A DNA stretch of 64,000 nt from Phycisphaerae bacterium (GTDB taxonomy: Bacteria > Planctomycetota > Phycisphaerae > UBA1845 > Fen-1342), in contig JANQNU010000064.1 in NCBI GenBank assembly GCA_028279405.1, positions 106,013-170,012 on the forward strand, in the 5' to 3' direction. Within the stretch, counting starts at the first letter, position 1; each line of letters opens with the position of its first letter. A model generated the notes under the pieces. The model did not search any database, had not been told where the DNA came from, and was given only the letters and a program-made list of their open reading frames with translations. Positions 26,807 to 35,039 of this stretch are shown here, one piece after another. Position numbers and translations under genes: made by a program.

Positions 26807-28900
26807 ATGAGCGGTAATGGATACTTCGCACGACCCGTGACGTCATTATTGTTGATCCTGGCCGTGGGAGGGGCCATTGCCGCTGCCCAGACGCCCTTTG
26901 GGAGCAGCTTCACCTACCAGGGCCGCCTCGACGCCGACGGAAGCCCGGTCAACGACGATGTCGACCTGCGGTTCACCCTCTGGGACGCCGAGGTCGGAGG
27001 TTCCCAGGTCGGGCCGGGCGTAGCGATTGACGCCGTCGCGGTAGTTGATGGCGTGTTCACTGTCGAGCTCGATTTCACCCCACTGGCCTTCACGGGCGAC
27101 GCCCGTTGGCTCGAGATCACCGTCGCGAGCCCCACCGGCGGCCCGTTTGTCACGCTTACGCCGCGTCAGCCGCTGATCGCCGCCCCTTACGCCCAGACCG
27201 CGACGACGGCGTTGAACGCCTGGGCGCTCGCCGGCAACGCCGACACCGATCCGGACACCCAGTACCTCGGCACGAGCGACGCAGCGCCGTTGCATTTCGG
27301 CGTCGACGGCCTGCGCGTCCTTCGCCTGGAGCCGGGCGGGTCGTTCGCCGGTGGACAGGCCGTCGTGGGCGGGAATGTGATTGCCGGCTGGTCCGGCAAC
27401 GCCGCGGCCGCCGGCGTCCTGGGCGCAACGATCGGCGGAGGCGGTGGCGAGAACCTCGTCAGTGCAAATCTCGTGTTTGACCACCTCACGGTCGTCGGCG
27501 GTGGTGATGGCAACGTCGCGGGCACGGACGACGGCGATCCCCTCTCCGCCATTGGTGCAGCCGTGGCGGGCGGTGGCGGCAATACGGCCAGCGGCCGGTG
27601 GGCGGCCATTCTCGGCGGGTCCAGCAACATGGCATCCGCGGCGGAGTCCGTTGTCGGCGGCGGACGAAACAACCGCGCGACGGGACCGACCTCGGCGGTC
27701 GGCGGTGGGGGCGGCAACGAAGCGAGCGGCGAGCATGCTGCGATCCCGGGCGGCGACCGCAACATCGCCAGCGGCACGACGAGCTTCGCGGCCGGGAGGC
27801 GGGCGAATGCCGTGCACGATGGCACCTACGTCTGGGCCGACCAGAGTTCCCCGGAGTCGTTCGTTTCGACGGCGGATAACCAATACCTGATCCGGGCCAC
27901 GGGTGGCGTCGGCATCGGCACCGCCGATCCGACGACCGAGCTCGACGTTGAGGGCACGGTGACCGCAACGTCGTTCGTCGGCGCCGTCGTCGCCAACGAG
28001 GCGAGCGAGATCCGATTCGACGACGGTGTTCTGCTCGGCGCTCCCGGTCTCGTGACGGATCAGGTCTGGGATCCAGGTGCCTTGAGCGGGGGCTCAAGAA
28101 CAAATGACTGGCAGAGTTTCACTCCGAGAGTTTCCGGCCAGCTCGGAGCAGTCGAGCTCTTTCGCACCACCTCTGGCGCGGGTACGGTGACCATTTACGA
28201 GGGCGAGGGGACTGACGGCGCCGCGCTCGTATCGGCGAGTATCTCGCCTCGGTCCGATCACGGATGGGACCGAGTCGTGTTTGCCACCGGTACTCCCTTG
28301 ACCCGAGGGCAGACCTATACCATTGGGCTTCATACCCCAGATGAGCATGTTTGGTTTCAAAACAGGGGATACCCCCGTGGACGATCGGGAAACAGCCCAA
28401 CCGACGACCATCGGTTCCGCACGCTGATGGTCGAAACGGTAACGACAATGGCCGTGCGAGAGGGCGGCGTCGGCATCGGCACGGAAGACCCGACGTTCAC
28501 CCTCGAAGTCAACGGCACGGCCGGTAAGCCCGGCGGCGGAAGCTGGTCCGTTGCGTCGGACGCGCGCCTCAAGAGAAACGTCCAAGACCTCGACGGCGCG
28601 CTCGCAACGTTGCTGGCCCTTCGCGGCGTCACGTTCGAATACAAGGACGCCGCGGCCATTCGCGAGCTGCCGGGAACACGAGTGGGCTTCATCGCCCAGG
28701 AGGTCGAGCGGGTCATTCCGGACTGGGTGGAAGAACGCAGCAACGGATACAAGGCTTTGAGCATTCGCGGCTTCGAGGCGTTCGCAGTCGAGGCGATGCG
28801 CGAACTGCGCGCCGAGAAAGACGCCGAGATCGCCGAGTTGCAGCGCCGGCTCGCGCGCCTCGAAGCGCTGTTGGACAGCCACACCAGTAGTAACCGTTGA
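26807..28900 (+). CDS. Exported fibre-like protein with S74 autoprocessing domain
   Basis: 697 residues. The signal peptide (LLLILAVGGAIAAAQ) is followed by an N-terminal module (FTYQGRLDADGSPVNDDV, LTPRQPLIAAPYAQ) shared with the protein at 38643. The middle (about residues 205-340) has trimeric-adhesin-head-like repeats: AVAGGGGNTASGRWA, ILGGSSNMASAAES and AVGGGGGNEASGEHA. A jelly-roll-like segment follows. The C-terminus is a Peptidase_S74 intramolecular chaperone (SDARLKRNVQDLDGAL, VGFIAQEVERVIPDWV) and a coiled coil. S74 domains fold trimeric fibres and cut themselves off. It is probably a surface fibre; the ligand is unknown. Confidence 0.87.
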   Translation: MSGNGYFARPVTSLLLILAVGGAIAAAQTPFGSSFTYQGRLDADGSPVNDDVDLRFTLWDAEVGGSQVGPGVAIDAVAVVDGVFTVELDFTPLAFTGDARWLEITVASPTGGPFVTLTPRQPLIAAPYAQTATTALNAWALAGNADTDPDTQYLGTSDAAPLHFGVDGLRVLRLEPGGSFAGGQAVVGGNVIAGWSGNAAAAGVLGATIGGGGGENLVSANLVFDHLTVVGGGDGNVAGTDDGDPLSAIGAAVAGGGGNTASGRWAAILGGSSNMASAAESVVGGGRNNRATGPTSAVGGGGGNEASGEHAAIPGGDRNIASGTTSFAAGRRANAVHDGTYVWADQSSPESFVSTADNQYLIRATGGVGIGTADPTTELDVEGTVTATSFVGAVVANEASEIRFDDGVLLGAPGLVTDQVWDPGALSGGSRTNDWQSFTPRVSGQLGAVELFRTTSGAGTVTIYEGEGTDGAALVSASISPRSDHGWDRVVFATGTPLTRGQTYTIGLHTPDEHVWFQNRGYPRGRSGNSPTDDHRFRTLMVETVTTMAVREGGVGIGTEDPTFTLEVNGTAGKPGGGSWSVASDARLKRNVQDLDGALATLLALRGVTFEYKDAAAIRELPGTRVGFIAQEVERVIPDWVEERSNGYKALSIRGFEAFAVEAMRELRAEKDAEIAELQRRLARLEALLDSHTSSNR

Positions 28901-29123
28901 CGAATACCAAATCCGTTTTCTCTGACGACGAGACGACAACCTGCTTGAGCGAGGAGTAGTGGAAGTGAGACTTCGTGCATGTACGTTTGTTGGTGCGGTT
29001 TTTGCTGGCGACGACGACGAAGCGTCCCTGGCACGCATCGGCAAACAGTAGCCCTCGGGACTCACCGGCCGTGGTCCCCGAGAGGAGCGCCATGGGGCGG
29101 ACGAGCCACTTTCCGCGCGACCA

Positions 29124-31967
29124 CTACCACGGACGGTTCTTTGAACAGAATCGCGACCGACCCCGATGATCGGCGTGTGCGTGAGCCCGATCGGGCGGCG
29201 GACGATGGTGCTTTCGCCCCGGCCCGAGTGAGCGTGCCAACGCGTCCGCATCGGCTGCCAGCGCGTGACGGCCCTGCGCCCGATAAGCTCGGCTGAGTTC
29301 GCGGTAGCAGCGGCTCGCGAGGTCGCGGACGTCGCGTCGATGCTTTCGCCGACCCAACGAGGCAATTCGTTGCAGCGCACTCTGCAGAATCGCGGTCGCG
29401 TCGTCGACCGCGCCGTGTTGAACGAGGAGACGCCCGTATTCCCATTCGTAGAACGCGGCGGCAATCGTGTACGACGTTACTTTCGGGAAGCGCTCCGATA
29501 GTTGTTGCAACGCGTGCGTAGCGGCCGAGATGGCAATGCGCGCGACCTCCACCTCTCCCTGACGTCGGGCCGCCTGCCCGCGGCGCAGCTGGACCCGCGC
29601 CAGAGAAAACCGGTACGCGGGAACATTGGGCCGTTCGGTTACAAGTTGGTCGAGGATGGCTTCGGCACGCTCCACACGCTCGAGTGTGTCGGGGCCATCC
29701 GGCCATCGAGCCAGTACGTCGGCCAGATCAACGCGATACTGCGGGATTCGCGGATATCGTTTCGCGAGATCTTCGAGAATCGCCGTCGCACGACGAACAT
29801 CTCGTGATCGGGCGAATCCGGTACGGAAACCGTGGTGGGGTCTCTTGGCCGCCAGGCAGCGCGCCAGGAGATGTGCCGCACGGGGATCTTTCTTTTTGTT
29901 CGGAACCAGCCGTTCCAATATCTCGACGGCGCTGTTCAGCGCTGCTGCCGGGTGAGGCTTCCCCGGATCGGCCCCGTGCCGAATGAGACCAAACAGATGG
30001 TCTGGCGGGGGTCGGCGCCCCGGGCCTCGCGGCCGCGCGCCAGGCATTGGATCGGGACGCTGGGCCATGAGGAAGTACGTTCGCGCGCGTTCGAGGTCAT
30101 GCTCGACCGACGGCGTTTCGTCCGACTTTAGCGTCAGCAATGCCAGTGCCGTCTCGAAGCTGGCGGCGGCACGCGTCGGTGAGTCCTCGATTTGGTGCAG
30201 CCGACCGATCTGATTATGGAGCTGAGCGCGCGCGAGACGGTAGGTCGACGCGTGCTGTACATTCGCCGAGAGCGCACGGTAGCGGGACTGCGCTTCCACG
30301 TACGCAATCCGAGCGGCTTCTACGTTTCCAAGCCGTTCGTTGATCTCGCCGACACGCGCCCACGCCGCCGCGATCTTGCGTTGCACGTTTGGCAGATCGG
30401 CCTCTTGCGCCGCCAACCGTTGATAAAACGCGAGCATCGATGTGAGCAGGTCCGCATTCTCCGGCGAGACGATTGGCGGTCTCGCAACGGTCAGCGTGAT
30501 CTCGTCTGTGTCATCCGTCAGCTCACCCGCGACCAGCACCTCGGTCGGCGCGAAGGGCTCGAATATTGCGTCGAGCGTGTCGAGCGCGAGTTGCGCAGTG
30601 CGCGCTGCGCGCTCGCGTTGCGCTTGCGTGTCCCGTAGTGCATTCGATGTGATGGCGTTCGCGGCGCTAACTTGAAAGTACGCGATCGTCGAGACCACGG
30701 CGATTGCGAGGGTCAACGTGGCCGTCACGGCCAGTGCCGCAGCCAACTGGCGGTGCCGACGTACCCAGCGCAGCGTCCGTTCGGTTGTCGTGAGTCGACG
30801 CGCTCGAATCGGGCGGTCCGCAATGAAGTCTTCGAGGTCGGCCTGGAGTGCACGCAGACGTACGTAGCGACGGTCAGGATCCGCAGCCGTCGCCTTTAGG
30901 ATGATCGTCTCGAGGTCACGCGGCAGGTCCGGTACGATCGATCGTGGGGCTGGCAGCGCTGCCGACATGATCGCACTGATGAGCGCACTACGTTCACTGT
31001 TTCCGAACGCCGGTCGCAAGGTCGCAAGCTCGTAGAGCGTGATGCCCAGGCTGTACTGATCGCTCCGCTCGTCGATCGTTCCCGCGAACTGCTCGGGCGC
31101 CATGTAGCGCAACGTGCCGAGCACGTCGCCGGCAGCCGTCAGGTTGTCATGGTCGACCGCCTTGGCAAGCCCGAAGTCTGATATCCAGAGCACGCCTTCC
31201 TCGTCCAGCAACAGATTGCCCGGCTTGATGTCGCGGTGCAAGACACCTTGTTCGTGCGCATAGTCCAAGGCGCCCGCGGCTTGGGCCATCAGTCGCGCGA
31301 TCGCGGTCCAGTACGAGTCGCGAGGAACGTTGGCATTCGTGAGGGTGGCAACAGTGTTCTGATGGCCTGTCAGCATTTGACCGACCAGTGCGATCAGCTC
31401 CGTGAGATTGGTAGGCGGTGGGGCGTTCCTGTCCTTCCGACTCAGGGTTGCGACGAAAGCGGCCAGGCTGACGCCGCGAATCCGCTGCATCACGAAGTAG
31501 TCGTATCCGTCATGTGCGCCGACCCCGAAGACGGGAACGATGTTGGAATGGTGCAGTTGGGCGGCCGTTCGCGCCTCGCGTTGGAATCGCGCACGTCGGT
31601 CTTCGTGCACCGTCAGTCGTCGGGGAAGCAGCTTGATGGCAACGAGCCGCTTGAGCGACTCTTGTTCGGCTTCGTAGACAACGCCCATGCCGCCGCGCCC
31701 GATCTCACGAATGATGCGATAATCACCCAGTCGCACCGGCGTATCATCGGGAAGTACGGTCTCACAGGCTTCCTCGGTCCTCTGCGCCTGCTTGGCATGC
31801 TCCATCGCGAGCATTGTCGGAAACAACGCACGGATGTCGTCCGCCAGCGCCGGATAGCGCTTGGCCAAAAGAGTGACCGACGGGCGCTCCCCACGTCGAT
31901 AACGGCGCAGAAAATCGTCGGCAAGCGCCTCCAAGGGGTCCCGTTGTTGGTTTGGGTTGCCATTCAT
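29124..31967 (-). CDS. Membrane Ser/Thr protein kinase with TPR-like C-terminus (module 1)
   Basis: 947 residues. Residues 1-80 are a short N-terminal domain with LLAKRYPALADDIRALFP. The Hanks-type kinase domain covers about 80-350: GRGGMGVVYEA glycine loop, VAIKLLP with the ATP-binding lysine, HRDIKPGNLLL catalytic loop, ISDFGLAK and the activation region. A membrane helix lies near residues 410-430 (AVTATLTLAIAVVSTIAYF). The extracytoplasmic half is built of helical repeats. Its ATG overlaps the stop of the ECF sigma gene (ATGA, 31964-31967). Sigma-kinase pairs of this sort are characteristic of Planctomycetota, where the kinase is thought to control the sigma factor. Confidence 0.92.
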   Translation of the reverse strand: MNGNPNQQRDPLEALADDFLRRYRRGERPSVTLLAKRYPALADDIRALFPTMLAMEHAKQAQRTEEACETVLPDDTPVRLGDYRIIREIGRGGMGVVYEAEQESLKRLVAIKLLPRRLTVHEDRRARFQREARTAAQLHHSNIVPVFGVGAHDGYDYFVMQRIRGVSLAAFVATLSRKDRNAPPPTNLTELIALVGQMLTGHQNTVATLTNANVPRDSYWTAIARLMAQAAGALDYAHEQGVLHRDIKPGNLLLDEEGVLWISDFGLAKAVDHDNLTAAGDVLGTLRYMAPEQFAGTIDERSDQYSLGITLYELATLRPAFGNSERSALISAIMSAALPAPRSIVPDLPRDLETIILKATAADPDRRYVRLRALQADLEDFIADRPIRARRLTTTERTLRWVRRHRQLAAALAVTATLTLAIAVVSTIAYFQVSAANAITSNALRDTQAQRERAARTAQLALDTLDAIFEPFAPTEVLVAGELTDDTDEITLTVARPPIVSPENADLLTSMLAFYQRLAAQEADLPNVQRKIAAAWARVGEINERLGNVEAARIAYVEAQSRYRALSANVQHASTYRLARAQLHNQIGRLHQIEDSPTRAAASFETALALLTLKSDETPSVEHDLERARTYFLMAQRPDPMPGARPRGPGRRPPPDHLFGLIRHGADPGKPHPAAALNSAVEILERLVPNKKKDPRAAHLLARCLAAKRPHHGFRTGFARSRDVRRATAILEDLAKRYPRIPQYRVDLADVLARWPDGPDTLERVERAEAILDQLVTERPNVPAYRFSLARVQLRRGQAARRQGEVEVARIAISAATHALQQLSERFPKVTSYTIAAAFYEWEYGRLLVQHGAVDDATAILQSALQRIASLGRRKHRRDVRDLASRCYRELSRAYRAQGRHALAADADALARSLGPGRKHHRPPPDRAHAHADHRGRSRFCSKNRPW

Positions 31968-32617
31968 GCGCGCTCTCGCGGGCAGCGTCCGGACGTCGCG
32001 GCTGCATTGTCGGACGCAGGATCGGCGATGAGGTCTTTGAGTCGCCGTAGCGCACGGATGTAGCGGATACTGGCGGTCTTGGGCGTGATGTTGAGTGTCG
32101 CCGCCACCTCGTGATTGGCGAGCTCCTCGAAGTGCCGAAGCGCAAGCACCTCTCGGTCCAACGCGTTCATTCCGGACAGCGCCGAGCGCAGCCGGGCTGC
32201 GGACTCGACGCGTGCCAGCGCGAATGACGGTGAGGTACGGCCGCCCGCCAGTTCTCGCAGCAACGAAACAGACGTTCCATCGATTCCCTGCACGCGGCCG
32301 TTGGCTTCGCGCCGGGCGTCACGCTTCTGCGCTTGCAGATGGTGGCGCTGCGCGTCTGTCAGCGTCTGTAGCACGACCAGCCGTAGCCAGACGAACAAGC
32401 TGGTCTGATCATTCCCGCGCACGTGGGTGTGTCGAGTTCCCGCGGAGAGGAACGCGTCCTGGAGAATGTCGTCAGGGTCCAGGCGTCCCCGTAGCTGTTC
32501 CGACATGCGGAACTCGACGGTCCGTCGCAATCGCGCTCGATGACGATCGAATGCCGCTGCGAGAGCGCCGGAGTCTCCGGCACGCACGCGCTCGACGGCC
32601 GTATCGGACGTCGCCAT
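31964..32617 (-). CDS. ECF sigma factor paired with kinase (module 1)
   Basis: 217 residues. Region 2 is LDPDDILQDAFLSAG with the surrounding core-binding helix. Region 4 holds the helix-turn-helix NHEVAATLNITPKTASIRYIRALRRL, preceded by LDREVLALRHFEEL. There is no anti-sigma factor next door; the kinase downstream takes that place. The ribosome site is AAGGAGTAGTAC before the ATG. A TATAAT hexamer lies 22 nt upstream. Confidence 0.92.
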   Translation of the reverse strand: MATSDTAVERVRAGDSGALAAAFDRHRARLRRTVEFRMSEQLRGRLDPDDILQDAFLSAGTRHTHVRGNDQTSLFVWLRLVVLQTLTDAQRHHLQAQKRDARREANGRVQGIDGTSVSLLRELAGGRTSPSFALARVESAARLRSALSGMNALDREVLALRHFEELANHEVAATLNITPKTASIRYIRALRRLKDLIADPASDNAAATSGRCPRERA

Positions 32618-32639
32618 GTACTACTCCTTACGCCACGGC

Positions 32640-32645
32640 ATTATA
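32640..32645 (-). promoter_or_regulatory. -10 element upstream of the module 1 sigma gene
   Basis: On the minus strand GGGTATAAT lies 22 nt upstream of the ATG at 32617. The same GGGTATAAT is found before the module 2 sigma gene. No good -35 is seen at 17 nt, so the assignment rests on the -10 alone. Confidence 0.5.
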
Positions 32646-33128
32646 CCCTTGCGATCTTCCATGGATGCTGAAGTCGCTCCAGATCGTCGGAGGCGATCGA
32701 TGCGTCTTGGACGCGCGTGGCCCGGATTGCCGTTCGAGATCGCGGGGCGGTCGATTCTGCGATCCGAAGGAACCTCGCCAAAAAAAAGAGAAGTACGCGT
32801 AGATTCGGCTGCGGTCCGCACGTTTCTGACAAAGGCGACCGCCGGTGGTCGCAGATGGAAGCCTCTCGAAAGGAGTGATCGAATGTGCTCGAGGCCGTCG
32901 GCGGGCACCGGACGGGCGCGCGGAATCGGACGCGGCGCGGCGCGCAGCAACGCCCGCGCCGCTTCCCGGAGCCCGCCTCGACGGCGCTCGAAACGCTGAC
33001 CGCTGGACGAACTCAGCGGGCGTCGTGGGGGCCGGGTGGTTGATATGCAAACTCCCATATGCACACCGAACTCACAAACACCAAGCGACTCGTACAAGTA
33101 GTTTTGATTGTCTGTTTGGAGGTCACCA
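32646..33128. other. Intergenic between sigma gene and peroxidase gene
   Basis: 483 bp of divergent intergenic DNA. It has an eight-A run at about 32779-32786 and a short inverted pair of CATATGCA-type words near 33040-33065. The ribosome site TTTGGAGGT before 33129 belongs to the peroxidase. The CGTTCACC-type promoter shared by three other surface genes is not present. The open frames are arginine-rich shadows. Confidence 0.35.
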
Positions 33129-34964
33129 ATGAACGAGCCACGTCCTCTTCCGCAATCCACTTCCGTGCTCCGCATTCTGTCGATATGCGGGGCGGCGACC
33201 CTCATCCTCGTGCTGGCGTTGTATGCCGGCTGCAACGTTCCAAGTGATCTGGATGAGATCTTCGATGAAACTGCCGAAACAACCGCGCTCGCGGCGGCGA
33301 ACGGCCCGGAGTCGGCACTGGACTCGGGCGAGGCGGACGATTCTACCACGGTGAGGGAGCGACGTAGCTCGTTGGTGCAGCGCGACCGGTCGCGTCGTGA
33401 CCGAACGCCGCGACCGCGGCGAAGGCCTGATCCAGACAGGCGTGCGGCGCGGTTTCCGGAAGAGTTCCGAACGATCGACGGGAGCGGTAACAACCTGACC
33501 AATCCTGACTGGGGTTCGGCGGGCACCACGTTCCTGCGGCTGGCGCCGGCTGCGTATGCGGATAGAAGCGAAACACCGGCAGGCGCGGATCGTCCCAGTG
33601 CACGCGCCATCTCCATCATCGTCGCAGCGCAATCCGAGAGTCGCGTCAACGATGTGGGGGCGTCCGACTACGTCTGGCAATGGGGCCAATTCCTTGACCA
33701 CGATATCGACGAAACTCCGGTCGCCGATCCACGCGAAGAGTTCGACATTCAGGTGCCGGCTGACGATGCACTCTTCGACCCGACTGGCAGTGGAACAGTC
33801 GTCATCCCGCTCGACCGCTCGGCGTACACCGTGGTTGCGGGCGTGCGCGAACAGGTCAACGAGATCACCGCCTTCATCGATGCGTCCAATGTCTACGGTT
33901 CTGACGCGGAGCGGGCTTCGGCGTTGCGGTCGCTCGACGGAACGGGCAGGCTCCGCACGAGCGCTGGCGATCTGCTCCCATTCAACGATGTCGGGTTGGA
34001 GAACGCGCCGAGCGACGATGCCGCCTTCTTTCTCGCCGGCGACATTCGGGCCAACGAGCAGGTGGGACTGACGGCCATGCATACACTCTTCGTTCGCGAG
34101 CACAACCACTGGGCGGACGAGATCGCCACCGCCTTTCCCGATCTCGGCGGCGACGAGATCTACGAGCACGCCCGGGCGATCGTCGCGGCAGAGATGCAGG
34201 CGATCACCTACCGCGAGTTTCTGCCCGTGCTGCTCGGGCCCGCAGCGCTGCCTGCGTACCGGGGCTACCGACCGGATGTGGATCCCGGGATCTCGAACGA
34301 GTTCGCGACCGCGGCATACCGACTGGGTCACAGTATGCTCTCGCCGACGCTGCTGCGACGCGACGAGAACGGAGACCCGATTGCAGCCGGGGACCTCTCG
34401 CTCGCGGACGCGTTCTTCAACCCGCAGGAGACGGTCGAATACGGAATCGATGCCGTTCTCCGCGGCCTTGCAGCGCAAGCCGCGCAACGCGTCGATCACC
34501 TCGTCATCGACGAGGTCCGCAACTTTCTGTTCGGGCCGCCGGGCGCCGGCGGGTTTGATCTGCCGGCGCTGAACATCCAGCGCGGACGCGATCACGGGCT
34601 GCCGTCGCTGAACCCACTGCGGGCAGCGCTGGGTCTTTCGCCGTACTCAATGTTTGCCGAGATCAATGATAGTGCCGAGGTACGAGATCGCCTCGCGAGC
34701 GCCTACCCGTCAGTCGCTGACATCGACCCGTGGGTCGGTGGACTCGCCGAACCGCCGGCGAGCGGCGGGCTCGTCGGCGAAACGTGGCGCGTCGTCCTGC
34801 GCGATCAGTTCGTTCGCTTGCGCGACGGCGATCGGTTCTGGTATCAAGCTTACCTGCCGTCGGAGATGGTCCAGCTGATCGAAAGGCAAACGCTCGCACG
34901 GATCATTCGCCGAAACACGGCAATCGGTGATGAATTGCCGGATAACGTGTTCCTTGTGCCGTGA
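33129..34964 (+). CDS. Animal-type heme peroxidase, lipoprotein
   Basis: 611 residues. The ATG at 33129 follows TTTGGAGGT. The N-terminal helix ends in a lipobox (ILVLALYAGC-N), so the protein is likely membrane-anchored. A linker of about 90 residues rich in Arg/Asp/Pro follows. The An_peroxidase domain (PF03098) shows the distal histidine in QWGQFLDHDID, the calcium-site context ITAFIDASNVYGSDAER, LFVREHNHWADEI, the proximal histidine in FATAAYRLGHSML, and the C-terminal ALNIQRGRDHGLPSLNPLR. All key residues seem present, so it is probably active in oxidising halides or organic substrates outside the cytoplasm. It lies between sigma/kinase modules 1 and 2. Confidence 0.93.
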   Translation: MNEPRPLPQSTSVLRILSICGAATLILVLALYAGCNVPSDLDEIFDETAETTALAAANGPESALDSGEADDSTTVRERRSSLVQRDRSRRDRTPRPRRRPDPDRRAARFPEEFRTIDGSGNNLTNPDWGSAGTTFLRLAPAAYADRSETPAGADRPSARAISIIVAAQSESRVNDVGASDYVWQWGQFLDHDIDETPVADPREEFDIQVPADDALFDPTGSGTVVIPLDRSAYTVVAGVREQVNEITAFIDASNVYGSDAERASALRSLDGTGRLRTSAGDLLPFNDVGLENAPSDDAAFFLAGDIRANEQVGLTAMHTLFVREHNHWADEIATAFPDLGGDEIYEHARAIVAAEMQAITYREFLPVLLGPAALPAYRGYRPDVDPGISNEFATAAYRLGHSMLSPTLLRRDENGDPIAAGDLSLADAFFNPQETVEYGIDAVLRGLAAQAAQRVDHLVIDEVRNFLFGPPGAGGFDLPALNIQRGRDHGLPSLNPLRAALGLSPYSMFAEINDSAEVRDRLASAYPSVADIDPWVGGLAEPPASGGLVGETWRVVLRDQFVRLRDGDRFWYQAYLPSEMVQLIERQTLARIIRRNTAIGDELPDNVFLVP

Positions 34965-35039
34965 TCGCGACAGCGCGATCCGACGCGCCACCAGATCGAC
35001 CGGAGTGCTGCCGGCCATCCGTGCCGGTGGTCTCCGGTA

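Noticed and set aside
26846..27883. 345-codon frame opposite the S74 protein gene
   Set aside because: Complement of a gene with clear domains; the peptide is low-complexity Arg/Gly/Asp and has no family features.
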